Part shown: piece after piece, positions 1-8,200 of the stretch
How the letters are laid out: each line of letters begins with the position of its first letter
How positions within the stretch are numbered: position 1 is the first letter of the stretch
Source: a candidate division KSB1 bacterium
Lineage (GTDB): Bacteria; Zhuqueibacterota; JdFR-76; DREG01
Direction of reading: 5' to 3'
DNA length: 49,499 nt
NCBI GenBank assembly: GCA_022566355.1
Contig: JADFJB010000017.1
Coordinates: 1-49,499, forward strand
Position numbers and translations under genes: made by a program
The notes under the pieces: model-generated
Seen by the model: the letters and a program-made list of their open reading frames with translations, nothing else
Database searches by the model: none
Told to the model about the DNA's origin: nothing

Positions 1-1159
1 CTCCTCCCTGTTGATCCCACATTCCAATCGTTGGTCCGGCTGGGTGACGATGGAAACCAATCGGATGAGTGTAGATGGAAGGTTTGATTCCTTCCGCTTT
101 TGCTTGTTCCAGAGATTTGCTAAGAATTTCATTTCCCGTTCTACCCTTTTTGAAATTGGCTGTTAAAATATCTTGAAGACGGTTTCCGGTTTTTAACGCT
201 TTCCTTAATCCTGCCGGTGCTTCTTTTTCTCCCGGTTTTAAAACATAGGCATGTTGCTGTGTATCCGTATTGAGCCGCAGGTAGGTAATACCAAAATCGA
301 TATGGAGCAGATCGCCTGGCAAAATGATGTCCGAATCCGGTCTGGAGGCAAAAGAGCCTCTCTTCTCCGGTTCCCCGGCTCTTTGAATAGAAACACTGGG
401 ATGAAACCAGGTTTGCAGCTTTAATCCGGCAATACGTTCTCGATACCACCATTCGACATCGTCAGTACTGGTTACCCCGGGCTGAATAACACGCTCTGAC
501 AATCCCTCGACAATGATTTCATGGGCAATTTTACAAACCATCGGGTATACTTGCATTTCTTCCGGAGTGCGAGTCTCAAGCCATCCGATTGCCAGGTTTT
601 CTCCAGGTACTATGCGCTTTTTATATTTATCGGGAATAGCTCTTGTAAAACTTTCAAATTCTGCATGCGAAATCCCATCGGCTAAAGCAAAGGTGTTAGA
701 CCAATTGATCGCAATTTTTTTAGGATTTTTGTCTACGATGATTTCAGCCAATCTTTTCCACTGGTCAGGTTGTTTCTCTTTATCCCAGGCACGCTTAAAA
801 AATTCTCCGATATCATATCTTGCAACAGCCAAACGCTCTACGTCACCCTCTTTGCCGGAGTCATACATTAACAGGATCGTCCTGCGCCGTGCAGCCATCC
901 AATTCGCCGGCAGCATGGTTTTAATCACAGGATCTTCATTATATTCCCGGGCAATCACGATCCACATATCGATGCCTTCTCTGCGCATCAATTCCGGCAG
1001 TACTGTTTTCAATCGCACTTGCAGCCATCGATTGATTACCTTGGCTCGTTCTTTTAGAGGTAAAACCACCGGCATTTTAGGCTGAGCCAGGGAGGGGATT
1101 GTATTGGCTGAAATGAACAGAATGAATAATAAAAACCTGTTGAATTTTACGAATGACAT
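1..1159 (-). CDS. M24-family metallopeptidase (Xaa-Pro aminopeptidase-like), C-terminus off the left edge
   Basis: I translated this frame by hand. It is open from an ATG at 1159 to the window edge, about 386 codons. An AAAGGAT ribosome-binding site lies a few bases upstream of the ATG. The protein starts with a signal peptide (MSFVKFNRFLLFILFISANTI... ending SLAQ), followed by an N-terminal creatinase-like domain (WIVIARE, WMAARRRTILLMYD). The M24 pita-bread domain comes next, with HIDFGI and THPIGFHRHPAGPTIGMWD as recognisable metal-site surroundings. The family cleaves X-Pro or other dipeptide bonds using two metal ions. The signal peptide places this member in the periplasm or outside. 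The C-terminal metal ligands lie beyond the window, so activity cannot be judged. Family confidence is good; the exact substrate is unknown. Confidence 0.85.
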   Translation of the reverse strand, partial: MSFVKFNRFLLFILFISANTIPSLAQPKMPVVLPLKERAKVINRWLQVRLKTVLPELMRREGIDMWIVIAREYNEDPVIKTMLPANWMAARRRTILLMYDSGKEGDVERLAVARYDIGEFFKRAWDKEKQPDQWKRLAEIIVDKNPKKIAINWSNTFALADGISHAEFESFTRAIPDKYKKRIVPGENLAIGWLETRTPEEMQVYPMVCKIAHEIIVEGLSERVIQPGVTSTDDVEWWYRERIAGLKLQTWFHPSVSIQRAGEPEKRGSFASRPDSDIILPGDLLHIDFGITYLRLNTDTQQHAYVLKPGEKEAPAGLRKALKTGNRLQDILTANFKKGRTGNEILSKSLEQAKAEGIKPSIYTHPIGFHRHPAGPTIGMWDQQGG

Positions 1160-1476
1160 CGATTTATCCTTTTACGATATGAATGATCCTATTTTTTTAA
1201 AAAATTTCGCTTAAAGTTTGATAAGAATTCAAATCAAACCAGACAGGATTTACTTGATATACAAGATAAAAAAAGTTCATCCAGGTAATGTGTGAATTAT
1301 TTATCAAAAATTGGATCAACAAGATGAACAAATCTAAAATGAAGAGTTTTCTTTTGTAACCGTTGTAACGGCTGTCTTTAACCCTTTTTTCAACCACAAG
1401 CACATATATGAAACCTATGTGCTGCTTTGTGTTTTCCTCGCGACCTTCGCGGTTCAAATTTGATGGTCAAACAATC
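1160..1476. other. Intergenic region with relic-like repeat sequence
   Basis: No convincing gene. An 86-codon open frame at 1197-1457 (minus) starts inside a common intergenic-type phrase (aaccgcgaaggtcgcgagg, reading as NREGREEN). It has no domain, no clear ribosome-binding site and AT-biased filler, so I do not call it. Confidence 0.6.
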
Positions 1477-2499
1477 CTATTGAATAAACATCATTTTTGC
1501 AGCTTGGGAAAATTCATCGGCCTGGAGTCGATAGACATAAATTCCACTGGCTATTGGCTGACCTGACTGATTTGTGCCATCCCAGGTTACCGTGTGAACT
1601 CCGGCGTCACGAGGTCCTTCGACCAAAGATTTAATTCCCCGCCCGCTCAAATCAAAAATCTTCAAAGTAACCAAACCGCTCTTTGCTAATCTAAAGTTGA
1701 TGGTTGTAGATGGATTGAATGGATTGGGATAATTTTGGTGGAGCACAAAATCCGATGGCGCCAATATTTCATTGGAAACAGAAGTGGTTGGCGTGTAGAT
1801 AACAGTTAATTGTGGACGATTCCCTTCGGTGGAATTTTCACGAGAATCAAACCGTTTTGCAGTTCCACTGCTACTTTCATCACCTAATACAATCCAACCA
1901 AAATTATTCGCCGGGTTATCCAACCAATCCTGCACATCAGCCACCATTTCAGCAGTTGATTCCCAGGTATAATCGCCAATATTAATAACCGTCTGATTAC
2001 TGCTTTCAGTTGCAGAAAAATCACCACCTGGACTAACCCAATTAGTCGTATTAAAAAATGTATGTATCCAGGTAACATCTCCAGTAGACGGCGTGATACC
2101 TACACCCTCGCCACCACCCCCAACTCCAATTGCTATAGACGAACCTTCACCCCAGTCCGCCTCCACTCGACGCAAAGACACGGTTGTTCCACCCAATGCA
2201 TTGGTTTTCGACATATGTAATGTAAGCTTGACACTGTCGATATTTGAACCAGCCGGAATACTATCGCCAATTGCGAATGACACTAAACCACGTCTGATCA
2301 GGTTAGCACCTGAATTTCCCGCGAAAAAATGCATCCCGGCGCCATTGCTAAGATCACCTGATGCACTTTCGTAAAGAGTATTGTCTTTTGCAGGAAAAAG
2401 TGTTTTTTCATTTTGGGCGATAGCAGTTGAGTTTAAGATTAAAATAAAGGTTAAGAATAAAAATAAAGTTTGTGTCCAGAAAGTTTGTAACCATTTCAT
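1477..2499 (-). CDS. Secreted DNRLRE-domain protein with T9SS/FlgD-like C-terminal sorting domain
   Basis: A secreted surface or extracellular protein of about 340 aa. I chose the ATG at 2499 because GGAGGTGA sits just upstream of it; an open frame reaches 2529 but would swallow this ribosome-binding site. From the N-terminus: a signal peptide (MKWLQTFWTQTLFLFLTFIL... ending AIAQ); then a DNRLRE-type beta-sandwich of about 220 residues (LFPAKDNTLYES near the start, WLDNPANNFGW and RPQLTVIYTP near the end); then a C-terminal FlgD-Ig-like domain with NYPNPFNPSTTI, DLSGR, WDGTNQSGQPIASGIYVYRL. This last domain is the usual type IX secretion tail in KSB1/Ignavibacteria-like bacteria. The DNRLRE domain is known from secreted proteins often joined to enzymes. 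No catalytic domain is present here, so the role may be adhesion or matrix. It stands alone, divergent from the next gene. Confidence 0.85.
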   Translation of the reverse strand: MKWLQTFWTQTLFLFLTFILILNSTAIAQNEKTLFPAKDNTLYESASGDLSNGAGMHFFAGNSGANLIRRGLVSFAIGDSIPAGSNIDSVKLTLHMSKTNALGGTTVSLRRVEADWGEGSSIAIGVGGGGEGVGITPSTGDVTWIHTFFNTTNWVSPGGDFSATESSNQTVINIGDYTWESTAEMVADVQDWLDNPANNFGWIVLGDESSSGTAKRFDSRENSTEGNRPQLTVIYTPTTSVSNEILAPSDFVLHQNYPNPFNPSTTINFRLAKSGLVTLKIFDLSGRGIKSLVEGPRDAGVHTVTWDGTNQSGQPIASGIYVYRLQADEFSQAAKMMFIQ

Positions 2500-2643
2500 T
2501 TTCACCTCCATGGTAAATGAAAAAAACACAGTTTATGGTTTATATTGGATACTCATCATAATTTATTAAGATATTATTATCAAGCAATCGAAAAATCCGT
2601 ATTTTAAATCAAAATCTAATTAACCTATTTTATATCAAACCCT

Positions 2644-3540
2644 ATGAATGTAACAACGATCGGTAAAATTACACCTCATATCGATTTTTTAGGTTCAAGT
2701 AAAATTTGTAACTACCTGGTGAATGGAGATCAGGAATCAGCCCTTTTGGATACAGGAATGGCTTTAGACGCCGGGGATCTCTGCATGCAAATTCGCGAAC
2801 ATTTGCAAGATACTGACCGGCTTAGATGGATTTTACTATCGCATTCCCATTACGATCATTTGGGCGGAACGCCTTTTCTAATTAAACAATTTCCACAAAT
2901 AAAAACTGCTGCTCATCCCCATGTGGATGAAATATTAAGTAAACCCTCCGCTATCAAACTGATGCAAAGATTGAATGCCGAATATGAAACGCTCAGGAAA
3001 ATGAAATCTGACATTGAATTTTCAGCTTTTTCTATTGACCATTTCACAAAACATAACGAAATAATCGACCTGGGAAATGTATCCATTCAAGTGATGTACA
3101 CTCCGGGTCATACCAGAGGCTGTGTTTCATTTTACATTTTACCGGATAAAGCGCTATATGGCAGTGATGTTCTCGGAGCGCCCACACCGACCGGCTTTAT
3201 TCAGACAGCCTTTTTGTCCGATTACAACCAATACTTAAATTCTTTGTTGGAGCTGCAAAATCTGGAAATCGAATTTCTCTGCTTGCCGCATGGGGGTGTG
3301 ATCAAAGGTGCAACTGCTGCCCAGGAATTTCTACAAAAATCAATTGATCAAACAATTTCATTACGGGAAAGAATCACAAGCTATTTGTTAGATTTGGATT
3401 ATGCAGTCGACGCGGTAACACAAAAAATAATTGATGAAGATTATCAAAAATACCAGGTTGAACAACCGGTCGAGGCTTTCAGATTAAACACACTTGCAAT
3501 GGTGAATACAACAAAAAGAGATCTATTTAACCGGCAGTAA
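2644..3540 (+). CDS. MBL-fold metallohydrolase
   Basis: A 298-aa metallo-beta-lactamase-fold hydrolase and the only plus-strand gene in the window. The zinc signature HSHYDH is at residues 67-72, followed by the third His in PGHTRG (H156), the bridging Asp in GSDV (D175) and a late His in LPHGG (H216). The full metal site is therefore present. The lineage resembles glyoxalase-II-like and other small-molecule hydrolases, but the sequence alone does not give the substrate. No signal peptide, so probably cytoplasmic. No clear Shine-Dalgarno before the ATG. Its 3' end overlaps the 3' end of the convergent pncB by 14 bases, leaving no room for a separate terminator between them. Confidence 0.85.
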   Translation: MNVTTIGKITPHIDFLGSSKICNYLVNGDQESALLDTGMALDAGDLCMQIREHLQDTDRLRWILLSHSHYDHLGGTPFLIKQFPQIKTAAHPHVDEILSKPSAIKLMQRLNAEYETLRKMKSDIEFSAFSIDHFTKHNEIIDLGNVSIQVMYTPGHTRGCVSFYILPDKALYGSDVLGAPTPTGFIQTAFLSDYNQYLNSLLELQNLEIEFLCLPHGGVIKGATAAQEFLQKSIDQTISLRERITSYLLDLDYAVDAVTQKIIDEDYQKYQVEQPVEAFRLNTLAMVNTTKRDLFNRQ

Positions 3541-5083
3541 GATTATTTCTACCCGATTGAATCAAATTAGTCCTCAATTCATATAATTTATGGGAAAGCA
3601 AAACGGGGTAATGATCAGGTTTGATCAAATCTTTTATTCCGGCTTCCAGTCGAGCTAAATCCATTTGACGAACATCGCGCATTTCTTCAATGGTTGGCAA
3701 TTCATAAACCAATTTACCTTTTCTGATGATATCAACAAGAAGAGGTTCGATTTTACTTAACTCGGCGTGATTTATACTTTTCTTTTCAGCACTGTCAACT
3801 TCATAAAGATCAATCGATTGCTGTTCATTGGGATTTTCTTCATTCAGGCACAACATATCCGCCATTGCTTTGTTTTTTTGATCATACAATCGCCAAACAT
3901 TTTTTACACCCGGGTTGTGGATCTTTTGAGAAGATTCGGATATTTTGTATGAGGGCAACCATTGACCTTGCTTTTTAACAGCCGTTAACTTGTAAATTCC
4001 CCCCAAAGCAGACGCGCCCTGGGAAGTAATCAAATGAGTGCCAACCCCATAAGAAAGCCGTTTGATAATCTCATCTGCATCGAGACCGTTTCGTGGCGCC
4101 ACTTCGGTTATTTTTTCCAATATCTCAATAATTCTAAGTTCATCCAAATTGTCGGAAAGCACAATAATCGTTTCCGAAAAACCAGCTTGATTCAGCATTT
4201 TAATTGCCCGGACACTCAAAGCAGCAAAATCGCCGGAGTCCAGGCGAATTCCTACCGCTTGATGCCCTTTTTTTTGCAGCTCTTCGAAAACCGTGATAGC
4301 ATTGGGGATACCGCTGTTTATCGTATCGATTGTATCGACCAGAAGCAAGCAATCATCCGGATAGCAATCCGCATAAGCTCGAAATGCTTCCAACTCACCC
4401 ATTCCTATTGCCATAAAAGCCTGCACCATGGAATGGCCATGGGTTCCTTTTGGCGGGAAACCCAAAACGTGTGAAATACCCACATTTGAAGTAAAATCCG
4501 CACCACCGATTAATGCCGCCCTCGCCCCGGCATTCGCGCCGGTGCCATGTCCCCTGCGTAATCCGAATTCCAGCAACGGTTGTCCCTGTCCGCTTAAGCG
4601 AATCCGGGCAGCCTTGGTTGCTATCAAGATGGGATAATTAAGATGATTGAGCAAGGGAGTTTCAAGCAATTGGGCGATCGCCAACGGCCCTTCCACAACA
4701 GTTATGGGCTCATTAGGATGGATCACCCGACCCTCCGGAATTGCCTTTAAAGAAATACGGGCAAAATTCCCATTTTCTCGCAGCCATGCCAAAAAATCTT
4801 CCTGAAAAACCGGTTTACCCATGCGACCATTTTGGCTGCGGAGCAAATCAATATCCTCATCTCGGAAAGAAGATTCTGTCATCCAATCCAATAGCCATTC
4901 CAGACCTGCATTAATACAAAATCCGGCCTTGTGTTCGCCATAATCAGGATATTGTCGGAAAAAATGATCAAACTGAACGGTCTGCTCATGCATCCCCATA
5001 CGAAAATACAGCTGGGCCATGGTCAGTTGATATTGATCCGTGAACAGGATCCCTTCGGCTGTTTTGCGCTGGTTTTGTTTCAT
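3527..5083 (-). CDS. pncB: Nicotinate phosphoribosyltransferase
   Basis: Converts nicotinate plus PRPP (with ATP) to nicotinate mononucleotide in the Preiss-Handler branch of NAD salvage; cytoplasmic. The 518-aa length fits the longer bacterial/eukaryote-like class. Recognisable blocks are FTDQYQLTM near residue 15, EFGLRRGHGTGANAG near 172-186, the KGTHGHSMVQAF block at about 212-223 that carries the histidine region, and LLVDTIDT and VGIRLDSGD further on. It lies downstream of a nicotinamidase-like gene on the same strand (291-bp gap), so the pair would turn nicotinamide into NaMN in two steps. The start at 5083 has only a weak upstream AGGA. Confidence 0.93.
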   Translation of the reverse strand: MKQNQRKTAEGILFTDQYQLTMAQLYFRMGMHEQTVQFDHFFRQYPDYGEHKAGFCINAGLEWLLDWMTESSFRDEDIDLLRSQNGRMGKPVFQEDFLAWLRENGNFARISLKAIPEGRVIHPNEPITVVEGPLAIAQLLETPLLNHLNYPILIATKAARIRLSGQGQPLLEFGLRRGHGTGANAGARAALIGGADFTSNVGISHVLGFPPKGTHGHSMVQAFMAIGMGELEAFRAYADCYPDDCLLLVDTIDTINSGIPNAITVFEELQKKGHQAVGIRLDSGDFAALSVRAIKMLNQAGFSETIIVLSDNLDELRIIEILEKITEVAPRNGLDADEIIKRLSYGVGTHLITSQGASALGGIYKLTAVKKQGQWLPSYKISESSQKIHNPGVKNVWRLYDQKNKAMADMLCLNEENPNEQQSIDLYEVDSAEKKSINHAELSKIEPLLVDIIRKGKLVYELPTIEEMRDVRQMDLARLEAGIKDLIKPDHYPVLLSHKLYELRTNLIQSGRNNLTAG

Positions 5084-5095
5084 GGTTTTGAAAAT

Positions 5096-5124
5096 AGATT
5101 CCTGCTAAAAACATGCAGGAATGA
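5096..5124. repeat. Dispersed palindrome (ATTCCTGC...GCAGGAAT)
   Basis: An inverted repeat, gattcctgc / gcaggaatgac, around a short loop just upstream of pncB. A related partial copy, gtcattcctgccaaaccagg, occurs at about 22607-22632. This is the common dispersed intergenic palindrome type seen in many bacterial genomes. It could form a hairpin in the nicotinamidase-pncB transcript. Confidence 0.6.
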
Positions 5125-5374
5125 CAGATTAGTTGTGTATTTTTCTTTTTTCTTTTAAATCTTTATTTTTACATCTCTTTAATTTTTACCGTCTCACGTT
5201 TGCCGCCCTGTCCTGAACCTTTCGTCTCTGCTCAAGATAAACTCCGTCGAAGGGTTTCACATCTTACGTCTTTTCTTTGTGCCTTTGTGCCTTTGTCACT
5301 TTGCCCCTTTGCTCCTTTATATCTTCTTCCCAACTTTAGGCATTTTAGGCACTTTTTACTTTAGGCACTTTCTC
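5125..5374. repeat. Composite of degenerate intergenic repeats
   Basis: No gene. The stretch holds a phrase like the widespread gctcaagataaactccgtcg-type repeat (about 5218-5258), then T/C-rich near-repeats of gcctttgtgcctttg (about 5278-5315) and ttaggcactttt (about 5336-5370). Similar composites recur at 22.6-22.9 kb, 44.25-44.31 kb and 48.9 kb, each just downstream of or between minus-strand genes. Confidence 0.6.
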
Positions 5375-6403
5375 CTACATCCCCGGCCATTCATGCATCG
5401 CCTCAGTCGACTGCACTACATGCATGCCGGCTTCTTTGAATTTTTGAAAAGCTGCATTTGCATCATCTGTGTAATCGATAACACCGGGAATAACGACCGG
5501 GGATGAACAATCCTCCAGAAGATAAACTTTTTCAGCAAGTCTTCGATCTAGCACGGTAATGCTGTCCAACAAATCTGCAATGGTCCAGGCGACGCAGTGG
5601 CTCTTGGCCTGGCCTGCAACGATGATGGCGTCGTATTTAACCAATTTTTGAAACAGCGCTTCATTTTTATCAACCAAAGTTTTACCATCCGGACCCGTTG
5701 CTACTTCCGGACCAAAGACTGAATAATGTTCCGTTAAGGGATGGCTTCCTTTTATCTGGAAATCCGGTTGGCTGTAGCGACAAACCGTATGGAAAAAGAT
5801 CGCTTCTTCGATAGATGGCACCAGCGCATGGCCAATGCCACCAAGCATGGCATGGTAAGGCCAGATGGTTAATGCATACTTTCCGCTCTTGTTGAGTTGG
5901 TTCGTATAATGTTTAATATGTTGCTGCACAAATTCTTCGCCGTATTGTAGATTCTGCGCCAGAGACTCGTTGAAACCCCAACGACCTTGTGCTATGTCAT
6001 CCTCTGTTATCATTGTAAACGGAGCAGGGTGTTCGCCACTGTCATTGGTGAAAAAAATACTGTGAAAAATTTGCATCGCCTGGTGCGTGTCCATGGTTGG
6101 CACGATTTGCGTAATATTTGACAGATTGCGATAAATGAACTCGCACAATCGATTGTTGTCATCCACAGCGCCGGTACCCGAGCGTCCGCCAACATACAAT
6201 TCAAATTCAGGTAAACAAAATGTATTTTGCACATCGACAGCAACCAAACAGATCTTTTTGGTGTCTTTGGCAGCAGGCTGAATCTTAAAATCTTGTGCCC
6301 ATTTTAGCGCTTTTTCAGCAGTTTCTTCGTAAGATACTTTCCAAATCTTCCCTATTTTTCCGGGGTCAAAGTGAGAGGGAATTGGTAAGTTATTTGAAAT
6401 CAT
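5375..6403 (-). CDS. Isochorismatase-family cysteine hydrolase, probable nicotinamidase
   Basis: A 342-aa isochorismatase-fold amidohydrolase, probably the enzyme hydrolysing nicotinamide to nicotinate. Visible catalytic elements: Asp57 in VAVDVQNTF, a lysine in GKYALTIWPYH (about 174), and nucleophile Cys269 in GQAKSHCVAWTI. The MDTHQ block (D105, H107) with H114 matches nicotinamidase metal ligands. It is longer than E. coli or mycobacterial PncA (about 190-215 aa), with an N-terminal extension and an insertion. The ATG at 6403 has GGAG about 9 bases upstream. The neighbour pncB supports the NAD-salvage assignment. It ends in TAG, which shows that TAG is an ordinary stop in this genome. Another isochorismatase-type amide substrate is possible. 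Confidence 0.82.
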   Translation of the reverse strand: MISNNLPIPSHFDPGKIGKIWKVSYEETAEKALKWAQDFKIQPAAKDTKKICLVAVDVQNTFCLPEFELYVGGRSGTGAVDDNNRLCEFIYRNLSNITQIVPTMDTHQAMQIFHSIFFTNDSGEHPAPFTMITEDDIAQGRWGFNESLAQNLQYGEEFVQQHIKHYTNQLNKSGKYALTIWPYHAMLGGIGHALVPSIEEAIFFHTVCRYSQPDFQIKGSHPLTEHYSVFGPEVATGPDGKTLVDKNEALFQKLVKYDAIIVAGQAKSHCVAWTIADLLDSITVLDRRLAEKVYLLEDCSSPVVIPGVIDYTDDANAAFQKFKEAGMHVVQSTEAMHEWPGM

Positions 6404-6510
6404 TTTACAAACTCCGATGGAATTATGCCATTCAGGATAGTCAGCGTGTTTAGAAGAGATCTTCTAATCATTTTATTAGATGACTTAAACGAAGTGATTT
6501 CTTGCAGTAG

Positions 6511-6884
6511 TTATAACAATTGGATATCAATATCTTGGATATTTTTAAAATCTTGATCCAGTGTTACAATTGTTAAATCATTAGTTTTTGCGACTGAATA
6601 TTGGTAAGCATCATCAAAATCTAAATTTTGGTTTATTTTTGCTTCAATTAATTTTTTGTATTTTTCTTTTGGTAGAGTTTTTATATTGATTCGTGGTAAC
6701 ATATCTTCGATGAATTTTTGAAATATTTTTTCTTCCACTTGTCTAAATAATATGATGCCGATTGAATGGAGGCTAAAATCAGATATATTTAGTGATCCTA
6801 TATTATTTTCAAGGAATATTTTACATGTTTCACTTTTTTCTTGCTGAAGGAATATCTCAATATATTGGTGTCGATTAAATACAT
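6511..6884 (-). pseudogene. VapC-like PIN-domain toxin, frameshifted
   Basis: The ATG at 6884 overlaps the antitoxin stop (TAATG). The first nine residues, MYLIDTNIL, are the classic PIN start with the first catalytic Asp. The frame then hits a stop. One base lower, the reading continues as EIFLQQEKSETCKIF and stays open to 6511, ending in the PIN C-terminal pattern LDFDDAYQYSVAK...IVTLDQDF. Total length is 374 nt, one short of 125 codons, so a single-base deletion near 6856-6858 explains it (TTGGAG reduced to TTGAG would give L-E). Intact VapC toxins of this class are RNases of about 125-135 aa. This is either a dead toxin or a sequencing error; the rest of the domain looks undecayed, which favours a recent event or an error. 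Confidence 0.8.
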
Positions 6885-7096
6885 TATCGCCAATTCAAAG
6901 ATTTGTGTTGTAACTCGACGGAGGTATAATCCGATTTCAACTTACTTAATCCACCTTCCCAATCGAATTTAAACTTCCCTTTTTTATTTTTTGTTTTGCT
7001 ATATTTATTCAATAAGTTATCAATATAATCCATGACTTCCGGAATAATATAATCTGGTAATTTTTTTATTTTAGTTTCAATTTTCTTCGTATTCAT
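6884..7096 (-). CDS. DUF2281-type antitoxin
   Basis: A 70-aa protein of the DUF2281 kind, the usual partner of PIN toxins in this group. It has an N-terminal LPDYIIPEVMDYIDNLL helix that would dimerise or bind DNA, and a C-terminal FKFDWEGGLSKLK...VELQHKSLNWR segment typical of the toxin-wrapping tail. Its stop overlaps the start of the PIN toxin, so the two are translationally coupled. In known VapBC pairs the antitoxin neutralises the RNase and represses the operon. Since the toxin is frameshifted, this gene may be an orphan antitoxin in practice. Confidence 0.8.
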   Translation of the reverse strand: MNTKKIETKIKKLPDYIIPEVMDYIDNLLNKYSKTKNKKGKFKFDWEGGLSKLKSDYTSVELQHKSLNWR

Positions 7097-7364
7097 TTAA
7101 AAACTCCAAAATACTTATTTTATATCCTTATTCATTTTACACTATAAATTAAACATAGATTAACTTAAATCACAAGATTTTTATCTCTGAATGATATAAC
7201 TATAATCGGGATAAGGGGGTGCCTCACGACACCTCTTCTCCACAACACTGGCATCGCGACGATGAGAAATAATCTATTAGTGGCTACGTAATTATAAAGT
7301 TTTGAACCTAATTTATCCAATTCAACTTCTTGGTTTTGTTGGCTAATTTTTTTGGTTCATGGTA

Positions 7365-7661
7365 TTAAGCCGATTTTAATAACGCTTCCATAACAGCTTG
7401 AGGATTTTGAGAAACCACTTGAAGTAATGCTCTGGCAGGTCCTTCTGGTTTTCGTCGTCCTTGTTCCCAGTTCTGTAAGGTCGAGACACTCACACCGATC
7501 ATCATGGCAAATTCAGATTGAGATTGGTGCAATCTCTCACGAATTACTTTAATATCGACAGGATCAAACTCAAAACGACGGCTGGAAGCCATTTCCCCTT
7601 TTTTAATGGCGCCCGCTTGTTTGATACTTTTGACTAGTTTATCAAAATCTTCTTGTCTCAT
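7365..7661 (-). CDS. XRE-family HTH antitoxin (HigA/NadS-like)
   Basis: A 98-aa helix-turn-helix protein. The HTH spans about residues 38-75 (IRERLHQSQSEFAMMIGVSVSTLQNWEQGRRKP), the NadS/HigA type found with RelE-like toxins. It follows the toxin gene with a 4-base ATGA overlap, the inverted toxin-first order of HigBA-like modules. It should bind the toxin and autorepress the operon. The nearby second TA module at 6511-7096 is of an unrelated family. Confidence 0.88.
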   Translation of the reverse strand: MRQEDFDKLVKSIKQAGAIKKGEMASSRRFEFDPVDIKVIRERLHQSQSEFAMMIGVSVSTLQNWEQGRRKPEGPARALLQVVSQNPQAVMEALLKSA

Positions 7662-7975
7662 TCTAAATACTCCTTTACTAAATTAGCAAGAAACTTAACT
7701 TTCTTTTTGCTCAGATCCTCTTGAACACTCTTACGATAAGGTAAAAGCATATAAATTGTGTCATGAGGGACATCACAATAATAAATAATTCTCAATCCTC
7801 CACGCTTGCCAATTCCTTTAATTTTCCATCGCAGCTTTCTTAATCCATTGCTTCCTGGAATGATACTACCAGATTCAGGGTGAACTAACAGAATGCTTTG
7901 AAGCTCTTTATATTCTTCATCCGTTAAGTGCTGCAATATTTCTTCTGTGAATACTGGAGTTTCAATAAATATCAT
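7658..7975 (-). CDS. RelE/HigB-like toxin
   Basis: A 105-aa RelE-superfamily protein (HigB2-like), recognised by SNGLRKLRWKIKGIGKRGGLRIIYY and the end MLLPYRKSVQEDLS. Such toxins cleave mRNA on the ribosome or associate with it. It is first in a two-gene operon with the HTH antitoxin, overlapping by 4 bases. The frame is intact with normal family length, unlike the VapC next door. The catalytic Arg and Lys region (KRGGLRIIYY) is present. Confidence 0.88.
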   Translation of the reverse strand: MIFIETPVFTEEILQHLTDEEYKELQSILLVHPESGSIIPGSNGLRKLRWKIKGIGKRGGLRIIYYCDVPHDTIYMLLPYRKSVQEDLSKKKVKFLANLVKEYLE

Positions 7976-8200
7976 TTAACTTGTTCAACTTGGCAATTTC
8001 TCAAATCTGTTTCAATTACTAAACATACGCCAATGAACGATAGATATCAAGGAGATTATTGTTATCTACCAATCGAAATAGAGCTATTCGCTAAACATCT
8101 TGTGTAGGGATTTTCCTCCCTACTTGTTACGTAGCATACCCCTCACTCAAACATATGCTGGTTTGTAAGGAACGCCAATTAACCAAATCGCTATTTGCTT

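Noticed and set aside
1197-1457. 86-codon minus-strand open frame
   Set aside because: It starts in a common intergenic repeat phrase, has no ribosome-binding site, no domain and composition like the surrounding spacer.
2500-2529. Upstream start for the DNRLRE/T9SS-tail protein
   Set aside because: The GGAGGTGA ribosome-binding site lies inside this extension and serves the ATG at 2499.
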